Source: Branchiostoma lanceolatum
Lineage: Eukaryota > Chordata > Leptocardii > Amphioxiformes > Branchiostomatidae
NCBI RefSeq assembly: GCF_035083965.1
Contig: NC_089738.1
Coordinates: 6,803,734-6,867,733 of the forward strand
Direction: 5' to 3'
DNA: 64,000 nt
The notes below the pieces were generated by a model. It was not told the DNA's origin. It saw nothing but the letters and a program-made list of their open reading frames with translations, and made no database searches. Shown here piece after piece: positions 11,300 through 22,067 of the stretch; the stretch's first letter is position 1; every line of letters begins with the position of its first letter. The position numbers were made by a program, and so were the translations under genes.

Positions 11300-12620
11300 T
11301 AATATTTATTTTTTGATCGTAACAATAAATGAGAAGTCCCAATCAATTATGCAAATGAGGTTCTCATTAGCATAATCTATATTCAACGGTGTTCACATTC
11401 ACATAAACGTCACAAGTATGAAATTGCCATGATTTGCCAGTATGGAATTATAATAGTAGATTCTCATTGATTATGTCACATGTATCATGAAATGTGACAG
11501 ATGTATAAACTTTCCTCATTAAATATGCAAATTAGATGCTGATTTGGAAATAAGATGCTGATTTGCATAAAACGTTTTCAATTGATATATAAACAAGAGT
11601 TCCACGACCTCATATCTCCATGAACAATTCTATTCATGCAAATGACTTACACATTTGCATAATATATGCTTGGTCATAAACACCTTTATCTAACGTACAC
11701 ATGTTGCAATATTGACAGTCCTATAATTTTCCAATTAGATTAATTATGGTGTTTTTGCACTAATTATGCAAATTAGGAATTTATTTGCATAACTGGTATC
11801 TGTTGATGCTCCACTTGCCATAAACTACATACGTTACATGTATTTGAGTCTGATAATGGAAAACACTGCAAAAATAGATTTTCCTTATTACCTATGCAAA
11901 TTAAGTGACAATTAGCATAATTTGCACTTCATTCTGTATATCACTGTCTGAGCTACCTGCATACTAAGCATCATATTGACAGTCCTATAATTTTCCACTT
12001 AGATGAGATATGGTGTTTTGCATTTATTATGCAAATTAGGAACTTATTTGCATAATTGGTATCTGTTGATGATCCGCTTTCCATAAAGTACATACGTTAC
12101 ATGTATTGGAGTCTGATAATGGAAAACACTGCAAATATAGATTTTCCTCAATAGCTATGCAAATTAAGTCCCAATTAGCATAATTTGAACTTCATTGTGT
12201 ACATCTCTGTCTAAGCTACCTGCATACTAAATGTCATGGAAATCCGTTGTTCCTTTGTTCAGTTATTCCCCTTAGAAGATTTTCACAAAAACGCCCCTGC
12301 AGTTCCAGAGGAAGCTGCTAGAGGGCCCAAACCTACACCACATCTTTATTACATCACAAGCTATCTGCCACCCAAAAATCAAGACCACAGCACGTCCAGG
12401 TCAAAAGATACAAAAATTCAAGTTCCGCTGCAGTACCAAGGTCACGTACCAGAAGGCCCAAAATTGACCTTGACCTTCGGCTTCACAACACCCGCCCACG
12501 TACCAAATATCATCGTAATCCATCAAGAGGCTCTTGAGTTATGCTGACTGGAGTGGTGCGGAAACACAAACAGACAAACAAACAGACAGACAGACAGACA
12601 AACAGACACAGTCTACATAC
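11300..12620. repeat. Repeat block with two tandem ~264-bp units rich in ATGCAAATTA
   Basis: Two adjacent units share TTGACAGTCCTATAATTTTC, ATTATGCAAATTAGGAA, GGTATCTGTTGATG and TAATGGAAAACACTGCAAA. The last motif recurs about 264 bp apart (near 11856 and 12120), and a diverged third unit lies at 13190-13430. The right part (12230-12620) continues with a segment that recurs elsewhere (CAGTTCC..GCTGCTAG.GGGCCCAAA) and an (ACAG)n stretch. No coding potential; the short open frames are incidental. Confidence 0.55.
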
Positions 12621-12936
12621 CAAAAACCCATGACCATTCATCAACCCCATCTTGAGTTATCCTCTTTCAAAGTCAGAAACAAAACCCGCTCCTGCAGTTC
12701 CAAAAAAGGCGCTAGTGGGCCCAAACTTCTACCACTTACTCTCTGGCCCAAGAGCCAGCTACAACTAAAAAATAAGGACCATAGCAACACGAGATATCAA
12801 AACAGGAAGTTCCGCTGCAGTGCCGTGACAAGCCGCTAGGGGCCCCAAAATGTAATCATTTCCATGTCTTATTAAGACCTACCGACATACCAAACATCAA
12901 GACAACCCAGCCAAGCCTTGAGTTATGCTGTTCGTC

Positions 12937-13046
<110 letters not shown>

Positions 13047-13049
13047 CTA

Positions 13050-13860
13050 CCCCAAAACAAGAGTTCGGAGACCTCAGATCTCCATGAAATGTTATGATTA
13101 TACAAACGACTTCTACATTTTCATGATCTACGTTTGGTCGATCATGTACACCTTTAACTGACTTAGACAGGTAATAATGTTAGCACTCCAATCAATTACC
13201 ACTTAGAAGAATTATGACACTTTGAATGAAATTATTTGCATAATTGATATCTGTTAATGTTCCACCTTCAATAAACTACATATGATACATGTATTTGAGT
13301 TCTATAATGGAAAACACTGCAACTATAGATTTTCCTCATTGATTATGCTTATTACGTTCAAACTTGCATAATGTGCACTTCATTGAGTAAATCTCTGTCT
13401 AAGCTGCCTGCATACTTAATATGATGCAAATCCGTCCTTCCTTTCTTCAGTTATTCTCCTTGGAAGATTTTGACAACACCCTGCAGTTCCAGAGCAAGCT
13501 GCTAGGGGGGGGGGCAAACCTACCGCACTCCTTCCTTACATCACAAGCTATCTGCCAACAAAAAAATCAAGAACATATCACGTCTGTGTGAAAAGATACA
13601 AAAAACCGAAGTTCTGCTGCAGCACCAAGGTCACATACCTGGGAGCCCAAAATCGACCTTGAAACCTGTCTCCCCAACCAACCAGCATACCAAATATCAT
13701 TGTAATCCATCGATAGGTTCTTGAGTCATGCTGAGTACAATATTCCGGAAACTCAGACACACACACAGACAGACACATACACACACACGCACAGACACGC
13801 CAAAAACAATATCTCCATCTTTATGGAGATAATAACCTTCTTGTGGAAGGTAACAAATGA
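13050..13860. repeat. Further copy of the dispersed ATATCTCCAT repeat family
   Basis: It starts with AAGAGTTCGGAGACCTCAGATCTCCATGA and ends near ATCTCCATCTTTATGGAGAT. The start motif, in reverse, closes the copy at 26480-26810, and the terminal hairpin recurs at 17041. Inside are ATCATTGTAATCCATC, GGTTCTTGAGTCATGCTGA and an ACACACAC-rich tract, all seen in the other copies. No gene. Confidence 0.5.
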
Positions 13861-14199
13861 TGGGTAAACCATAACCTCATTCGCGGATGAAACAATTGTT
13901 GTGTGCACATGTGGGTTTGATCACGCAGCCCAAAAGTCCGCAAGTACAATGCACATTACCTTAGTCTCACTAGGTGACGCTTTACACACAAAACGAACTT
14001 GAACTTGACTTTTTTTCATACAATCAATAAAACAAGTCAAGCTGCAGATTTGTGCCAAATTTCATCCGAATGGTTGTTGAGACATCGCCAGCTTTGCACT
14101 TTGGCGCCCTGCATAGGTGTTGGCCCCGTACAAGGCCTATCTGAGGGGCGGTTTAGTGGTGTCGCTATCTGGACAATCCATCTTGGAATTCTTGAGCTA

Positions 14200-14202
<3 letters not shown>

Positions 14203-14278
<76 letters not shown>

Positions 14279-14283
14279 CACAC
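14203..14283 (+). repeat. (CA)n microsatellite, second tract
   Basis: A CA run of about 80 bp with one CG interruption. It is preceded by GAATTCTTGAGCTATCGCAC, resembling the context of the dispersed repeat at 13050. Confidence 0.9.
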
Positions 14284-14289
14284 GAACGC

Positions 14290-16209
14290 TGACGAAAACC
14301 TAACCTTCTAGGCAAAGGTATTAATAATCAGCGATTGTTTGTTCATCCACGGAGCCTTCCGATGTTGAACGCAACTGTGATGTTTACCCTAGTAAGTTTT
14401 GCACAATTTTCTTCAGTAAATGTTACACGTAGCTTTTTCGTCTAGTTTACCGCAATATGCCTTACAATTTCATTTACATGTAATTGTAACCTATTACTTG
14501 ACGTATTCATATACCAGTACATTGACCTTAGAAATCTAAATATATCAAAAGAAGCATTTCGAAGAATTTACCGACGAATTAGAGGGAACAATGATGGACT
14601 TGTAAACAAGTGAGAACTTTGGGCTGTATTTAACACAGTATGATAGGCTTTTCAAGACAGACACATGAGTCATTAAAACTTTCAAACTGTTTAATTTTCA
14701 TATTTCATGAAAGGGATACATTTGAAGAACTGACGACATGTTTGCTATACCACCACATTCAGAAGGAGAAAGAGGACACATCTCAAATGGAGAAAATTGC
14801 AGTGATTCTTTTTCACCTAAGGTCCTTTCGTGCCGCTACATGTAACAATGCAAAGACCTAGGAAAAATAGTGTCTCCGACTAAATTATCGGAAGAAAATA
14901 GAGTCGGTAACGTTAGTTCACGTAAAACCGGGATTTTTTCGATACCAGTGTACTTGAAACCAATCTGGCAGAACAATAAACCATCCTTTTTTTCTGTTAT
15001 TCTGTCAATATCATGGATTACCTTTGCACTAATTCTATATATGTTATATTTTGTCTCTAGTCGTGCTGATACCATAATATTGTAATTTGAAACTACCGTC
15101 CGCCGCACGCAGAATGATGGTGCTGTCGGACAGGTGCTAACATTTTTCTGGGAGAGAGGATTCGTCATTAATATCTTGCCGCTGATTAGCTTTTATATAG
15201 CAGCTATTGTTCCCACCTTGGCTTGAAGAGAGTTCTAAGGTCATATAAACGTCTCGAAGCAAAAAAACACACAAGACAAAACGGCCATAGCGTACACATC
15301 AGGCCTTCGGTAACCACCCGTTTGTGGAGTCGGTAGAACGTCACTCAAAGTCGATCCCCACCGTCATGGCAACGTGTACATTTATTCATCGGGACGTTAA
15401 GTGGATGCCGTAGAAATGGTAATACCACTATGTCAATGTGTTTCTGCTTGTACTAGGAACAAACTTTGATGAAAATATCGCCCTCAGTCCACTATCACAC
15501 ACAACATTTAGACAAAAAAAGTGTTCCTCACAAACCTTTGTCGTCTGCTGAATAGCAGGATTATGGGTAATAAATATGGTGGCGGGAAAAGGCCGTAGTG
15601 CCGTAGCCATAGGTTGCAGCAACAAAGTGGCGTTTTTGATGATTGATCACACACCGCGATTTTATGTGAACCAACGTTAGATAGGGATTCTCCTTTTGTT
15701 AGAGTACAGCCGAAGCGATCCAACAAATACTGTTTAACAACGTTAAACTAAATATGTATATGGAAACAGGTATTTTCGACATCATCTGTTGACCATACAT
15801 ATATATATATTTTTACAATCAAAATTGCAAGTTTCTATTGCTACAGAAATGAGGATAACATGTAGGAAAACGGTTATTTAACGTTTTATCACTAAAATGT
15901 CAGATAGAAAATGTTATGTCCCTTGTTCCACCGGCGGTCGATCTATAAAAAAGGGGGCAAGGGTTGATAGGGTTTTGCTATGGACGATCGGGTAACCGAA
16001 ATCACGTTTTTTTCCTAGGCCTAATGAAGTCATAGATATGGTACTTTTGATTGTAATGAAATATGTAAGCTGAAGTGACAGAAAAATTACAACAATTAAT
16101 AGGAAAACAGATCAAGTTGCGGATTAGAACAACAGTTTCCTTCATTGGACCAAAAGTCTAGCTTAACAGCTTCCACGTTTACCAGGCAATAAAACCTATA
16201 GACTAATAT
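14290..16209. other. Intergenic, no gene recognised
   Basis: AT-rich sequence. Open frames of up to 110 codons occur on both strands (for example 14836-15168 minus) but show no family resemblance and no consistent splice sites. The right end is the 3' flank of the E2 gene. Confidence 0.4.
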
Positions 16210-19200
16210 TTACTTCTGTGTGGTCTTTGTAGCGCTTTCGCGAGCCTTTCTGTCATACCGCCCCTTGTAATGGTGATATTCATTCAGAACATCATGGTCA
16301 AAGGCGTTGTCCTCTTCCGGTTGAATAAGGAGAGAGAACAAGGCGTTCAGCACCTGTTATAAGGATACAAGTGGAAACGTTAAAATATTTTCGCTCTTCG
16401 TAGAAAAACAGTTAGTTAAAGATGAACATCATGAAACATTAAGTAAGCAAAATTACAAAGGCATCTTAATTAGGCTGGCGTGCACTGTCTAGCGTAGCAC
16501 AAAATCTACACAAAAAGTCTCACAGCGTTTGGCGCTTGTAACGCGGAGCGTGAAGGGCTCATGAACAGTATGAATGCATTTCGCATCCAAGTATGTTCTT
16601 TAGATGAATGTCTTCAAAATCCATTCATCACAACCTATAGCTAACCACTCTTGTGAAAAGGCGTGTTATGTTAGGTCCCTCCCGTTAGATATAAGTGTCG
16701 GACATGACGGTCACGTAAGACAAATATCGGTTTGTGTATAAGGTAATCTGAAATCGGTGTTAGCTATGACTGACTGCATTTAATGATTCTCTTTCCTCAC
16801 TATAAGTAGGAGATGGCATAGTGAAAAGTGAAAATGTTTAACAAATCAAATTTGATTTTGACATAGTTTTCGATTTTATCCATTATTGTTTCTTAATTCA
16901 CCTGCTCAATTGTGCCACCTGCCACCCATTCGTCTTCAGCAAGGAACCGGAGACACACCTGTCCGCTACTCTGGCTGACGTTCAGATGGTAGATCGGCGT
17001 TACAAAGCGCACCTAGCGTATCAAGAGAGAACTACAGATTATTATATATCTCCATGAAAATGGAGATATAGTGTGTGTGTGAGAGTGAGGGAGTGTGTGT
17101 GTGTGCGTGTTTGCGTGTCTGTGTTTCCGGATCTTTGTAGTCAGCATAAGTCAAGAACGCCTGGATGGATTGTAATGATATTTGGTATGTAGGTAGGTGT
17201 TGGGAAGATGAAGGTCAAGGCCGATTTTGGGTCTCCTGGTGTGTGACTTTGGTTCTGCAGCACAACTTCCATTTTTGTATCTTTTGACCTGAACGTGTTA
17301 TGGTCTTTTTTTTGGGTGGCAGAGAGCTTGTGATGTAAGGAAGAAGTGCTGTAGTAGCTTGTTTTTTTTTCTGTAAGGAGTTTTGCCCTACCAGTACAAT
17401 TGAAAGCGACATGGTGTTTCTAGCTAACAGTACGCCTCCACATTTAGGCTAGTAGTAAAATAATTCTTTGACTGTACCATAAATTAGATACTGTGACATT
17501 TTTTCTGATTTCATATATTTAAAATGATTAGACATACTTACAATAGGAGGTGCGAGCGGGTAGTTCTCACTGTAAAGCCAGTCAAGAAAAAGGCGAGTTC
17601 TATATATGATATACAGTATAGAGTATATTACTGTATACATTTCATCTTCATGGTGCAATTCTTCAGAATTATTTTCGTATCCTTGTCCCTACACCAATGA
17701 CTTGACAGCATGATGAGTTGATTGCAAAGTAACTGCAATTATGCCTTCTTGATTTCATTGACATTACTTGCTACGTTTCTTGTTAGAAGTAAACTTACAA
17801 GAACACATCTTGAAGTGTTGACATTAGGTAACGATATAAGCCACCAATAATAATAGCAGCCAAACATTGCGTTGACGGGAGTGTCTAAGGTATATTTCAG
17901 GGTTATAACAATGGGAAGTGGTTATTGACGGGACGATCCTGTCAGCAGAAGAAAAATCTATAGAATGATCCTGTCAGCAGTGCAACTATGTGTACTGCTG
18001 ACAGAATCATCCTGTCAATAGCCTCAGGCATAGCAATATGTGGGTTATCTATAGGTAGGTGTCCCAGCGAATCCCCCCCACCCGTTATTTACCCACACCC
18101 TAAAATATCGGGGGTGAGTGGGTGTAAGGGCCAAATCGCTGTAAATAAATCGCCAGCGACTACCCACACGCCGCCCCTCTCAAGTGATTTCACTACTAGA
18201 AGAAATTGATAGTGTAATGTACAATTATACATCAAAACATTGGCAAAGCGTCAGAAAGGATACGGAAGAAGTATCTGTATCTTGAACTTTCCACCTGTAA
18301 GTGAAGAAGAGTATTTTAGATTATCATTTATAAGACCGTGCTCATGTCAGAGAATAAGGCATTCGTGCTCATAACAATGATCTTCAAAGAAATGCAAAGC
18401 CATGAACATCCAGAAAAAAAACTTTAGACGAAATGAAAACCTAACACAAGGAGTTCCATGGCAAATGATAATTTGAAACTGTGACAAAGAAATCATCTAG
18501 ATGTCTATATACAGTAATAGCACTAATGTGCAAGCATATACATCACCGTTAGATCTGCCATCGCAATTTCACCCGCCGTATACCTTGCAATATCTAAAAT
18601 TCAGAGAAGTAGGTGATATAGTACATCAAATACCGTCTTGTAAACACCTGACCTTTATAGAGAGAATCCTCTGGCCCAGGAATGACGGCCTCCCACGCAT
18701 GCAGGTCGTCTGAGGGCAGCGACACTTGGATACCGAGAGGAGGGGCCTTCCTCAGGCCGGCAAGTTCCTTCTGGACCCTGTGGGTTCGTGTATTCAATCG
18801 TCATTTTTATGCAAGAGCTACGAACAAAAAACAAGTGTTCGGAAACTTAAAACTTTTGTTTCATTAATCTAAAAACTTTTGCGTTATTGATATACTGAGG
18901 AAAAAAAGAAATACTGAGGCGTTTATATGTGGAGCCTGACTCAGCGGGGATTTCAGGATCTTGGTATTCCCTGCAGTACTTTTTTTTTCAGTCCGCCATG
19001 ACTGTGCCCGTATAGTCACTTTCATTACGAAATGTGTGGAGAGCCATATTATATAGTAAAGGCAAACCATACTAGGTTCTATCGTTCTATTCAGACGACA
19101 TATTCATATAGAGCGATAAACTGTTTGTTTTAAACTCAACGCTACAAGACACACGTTTTTAAGCTCCGTTCGGCGTGTATACGTATTTTTGGTACTAGCA

Positions 19201-19878
19201 TCACTTTTTGAAAAGTCTGCCCCTTATACCATGCCGCATATGCCCGGGTTAAATACATTAATGGCATCAAAGGCAACAAGCGAAAACCTCGGAAATTGCC
19301 ATTTCGTCACCAGAGGGATGGTCTTTCCTCTTGTGTTTAACAAAAAATCCTAAATGAGAATGTTGCCGCTACTTTTACAAGCTTTATACTCTGTCAGTTT
19401 CTGTGGTACATGGAGACCATACGAAGAAGCTAACATTCTCGTTATTTTGTATTCGCTGATATTTTCGTACATTTAGTGATTTATCAGCTCAAATCAGGAG
19501 AAGCCAGACTGATGCACAGCTCAGAAGAAAAGCGGATCCGCAGAAAAGAGCTTTGCAACAGAACTGAGTCAGCTTACAGAGACTGCTTTTCTCGTATAGG
19601 GCTGTTTAGCCATAGTCGATGCTGTAGGGCTGTTGTGAATTAGGATTTTACCATGGTCAATACTGACCGACGGAGGCCATATAGAGTGATTTCCCCTATC
19701 TCCCATCTACCTGTAGCACTGGTACTGTACCTCCTAATTATGAATATGAACAAGGACGTCAAGTCCCTTACATTTGTGCAATTAGGCGCAACCCAGCGAG
19801 ATACTCGCTTTACTTCCGGGTTGACCGTTATATATAAACATAAAAGCAAACTTACCTGGATGCGAACTGTTTCTCCAT
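16210..19878 (-). CDS. Ubiquitin-conjugating enzyme E2, UBE2L-like, five exons
   Basis: An E2 (UBC-fold) enzyme that would carry ubiquitin, or a ubiquitin-like protein, on its active cysteine. Exons on the minus strand: 19878-19856 (MEKQFAS), 18777-18653 (VQKELAGL..PGPEDSLYK), about 17630 or 17599 to 17542 (TRLFLDWLYSENYPLAPPI), 17012-16902 (VRFVTPIYHLNVSQSSGQVC..), 16353-16210 (VLNALFSLLI..., stop TAA). E2 hallmarks are present in order: the N-terminal helix, the PGPEDS loop, YP-x-x-PP, a YHLN variant of the HPN triad, and active Cys in GQVCLRFL. GQVCL and the EQVLNALFSLL helix resemble UBE2L3, a partner of cysteine-type E3s. Predicted length is 155-163 residues, normal for a class I E2. Oddity: the exon 2/3 junction does not close cleanly. 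Acceptor 17630 gives an in-frame 11-residue insert. Acceptor 17599 needs the alternative donor after 18646. Exons 1, 2, 4 and 5 are secure. Not to be named an orthologue without phylogeny. Confidence 0.78.
17041..17412. mobile_element. Dispersed ATATCTCCAT-hairpin repeat in E2 intron 3
   Basis: It begins with the hairpin ATATCTCCATGAAAATGGAG, passes through a GT-rich tract, and contains TCAAGAACGCCTGGATGG, ATTGTAATGATATTTGGTA and a long complement of the family segment seen at 12230-12600. It lies about 30 bp from the acceptor of E2 exon 4 (17012). Confidence 0.6.
18930..19215. repeat. Duplicated segment D1, copy a
   Basis: It shares CAGCGGGGATTTCAG, CAGTCCGCCATGAC, GTATAGTCACTTTCATT, TACTAGGT, ACAAGACAC.CGTTTT and CTTTTTGAAAAGT in the same order with 19977-20285. 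The two copies sit on either side of E2 exon 1 (19856-19878), so copy a is intronic and copy b is upstream. Confidence 0.65.
19290..19475. repeat. Duplicated segment D2, copy a, in E2 intron 1
   Basis: It shares GGGATGGTCT, AAATGAGAATGTTGCCGCTA, CTGTGGTACATGGA and CATTCTCGTTATTTTGTATT-like sequence with 24780-24950, which lies between the small minus-strand gene and the RBR ligase gene. Confidence 0.6.
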
Positions 19879-19976
19879 TGCCACCGAATCTGATCGAAAA
19901 GTGTGCTTTGTATGAACAGGTAAGGAAAATTTTCACCTTTCGCAAAGTCGTTTTACCCTCTTAGCGCTATACATAG

Positions 19977-20285
19977 AGTCTGATTCAGCGGGGATTTCAG
20001 ATCTCGGTAATCCCCGGCGGGCTGTTTTTCAGTCCGCCATGACGCAAAAAAACAAATAGAGTCGTTTGCCAGTATAGTCACTTTCATTTTCAGGTGTGCG
20101 GGGGTGGGAGGGTAAATATCATAGTGAGAGCAGAAGATACTACTAGGTACTACCGTTTTGTTCAGACCACAATTTTTGTAGAACAGCAACTTTTGTAAAA
20201 TCGACGTTACAAGACACGCGTTTTAAGTTCAATTCCATGTGTATTAGTGATGCATTTGTCAGTAGCACCCCTTTTTGAAAAGTGG
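19977..20285. repeat. Duplicated segment D1, copy b, upstream of the E2 gene
   Basis: Partner of 18930-19215; same motif order (CAGCGGGGATTTCAG through CTTTTTGAAAAGTGG). It lies immediately 5' of E2 exon 1, so it may contain promoter sequence that was duplicated with it. Confidence 0.65.
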
Positions 20286-20289
20286 CACC

Positions 20290-22067
20290 GGCCGAGGGAA
20301 AAATCCACTGACGTAATACAGGGTAAAGAAAGAAAACGGAACCATGGTGTCAATCAACACGGGTGGCGCAATGACATGCTGCGCGAAAACGAGGCTCAAC
20401 ACAGGGGTTTCGCAATGGACGGCGGGTACCCGGAAGTGGTGCGCGCGGTATATTTAAATCGGGGAGGATTTTGGTAGCGGTAAACATGATCTTATGTCGG
20501 GATCCGGAGTCTTCTGCGTTACTATTAGGTGGATACTACTTTGGACGCTACTGAATAGCCCTTTTTGCTAATATAAATGATCTTGCAGAATGATATACTA
20601 TAGGTTTGGGAGCTTTTTTTATATGCTACAGTATATAGAAATTAATCCATTAACCTTCTCTACTACCAAGGGGGTTAAAATTACAAAATAAGATAACAGA
20701 TTTTACTTCAAAGAACTATTCCATAACAAAATCTAATTCAAAGTGCAGAAAAAGAATAAGGTCAATGTCTTAAAGTAAGTCAGAAAAGAAGAAAAACACT
20801 GTTTGTTGTTTGTCTGTATGGTCAACCTTTGTTGAAATTAAGATCACATTCACTGCCAATTCCAATAAAATAATAAAGAAACTAATTAAAATCTTGAATT
20901 TGCTATACAGTAAAGCAAAGTTTCCGTTGCAAGGTAACTTTTTGTTGTTGAACCTTAACATCTCTCTTGATAATCTTTCCCTTCATGTTCACAAAAAATA
21001 CAAAGAACAGCACTACAGCCAAATCTTCCTTATACGTTACTAGATGCTTTTTATATTAGTGACATGCTTATTGGTGACATAGTAAACTATGTAATAGTCC
21101 AATAACACTGCATGTATTCAGTATGATTATTGTACATTTATCCAAAAAATCTTTAAAGCATTTTTGTTACTCTTGCCTCACCATAGTCGGGGCAAAATCA
21201 GATGCAAAACAGATACAGACTTTTGCGTTTGTTAATCTACAATAGGGAAAACACCTGAAAGTATTGTCATAAGTTTGCTGTTTAACACTGCACAAGGTTG
21301 GCACAAATTTAGACAAAACACACCAGCACTATCATAAAAAAAGACAGACCTTCAGCTCTGTAGAAAACTTATCTACATTGGCTGATTTCATACATCCTAT
21401 GCATGTTGTAAAATTGGCACATAATTCATAAATTACTCCAACAATACTTACCAAAGGCAAAACAGCATTCTATTACAGGTAAATGCTTATACATTGAATT
21501 CTTGATGTCAGACATACAAGTTCAGTTGGGGTATGTGTCACAGACAAAATCAACAAACTGAACATATCAATGACTTTCATATAGATAACTTTTAAATACA
21601 CTGGCCACAATAGTGCTTTTTAGTGCTATATACACAGTTTATCAATGGCTATAATCATAAATAGTTTTTTTCCATTAAAGATAAACATCTCAGCAACAAG
21701 TTAATTGTCATAGTTAACTATAAGAAGGAAGAAAAAACACAAAGTTCTTAAAGTAACAGTCATAAAGGGTCTTTTTTTATATGCAGAACAGTACAGGGGG
21801 AAATATTCGCAGAGATTTATTTAGCGGTGTTCACCGTTGAAACTGCCATACAGGGTTTTTCTGTAAAATGGTGAATATTCTATGTGGATTTAAGTCTGCA
21901 GTGAAGAGGTCAATGTGAAAAACAGGAACATCAAAACAACTGCAAAAATTTCCTCTTTACAATATGTTGTCATAAAAATACATAGTGTATGGGACAACTT
22001 TACATCTTAACATATAACTAGCCAGAATCTTATCAACATCACAAAATCTATTAAAGAGGGTGCATCA
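20290..22067. other. AT-rich stretch, probable 3' UTR/intergenic
   Basis: No protein-like exon was seen. About 21790-21990 looks like a heavily decayed member of the GTAAATGC/CGCGAA inverted-repeat family found in DKC1 introns. The right part would be the 3' UTR of the small minus-strand gene if that gene is real. Confidence 0.35.
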
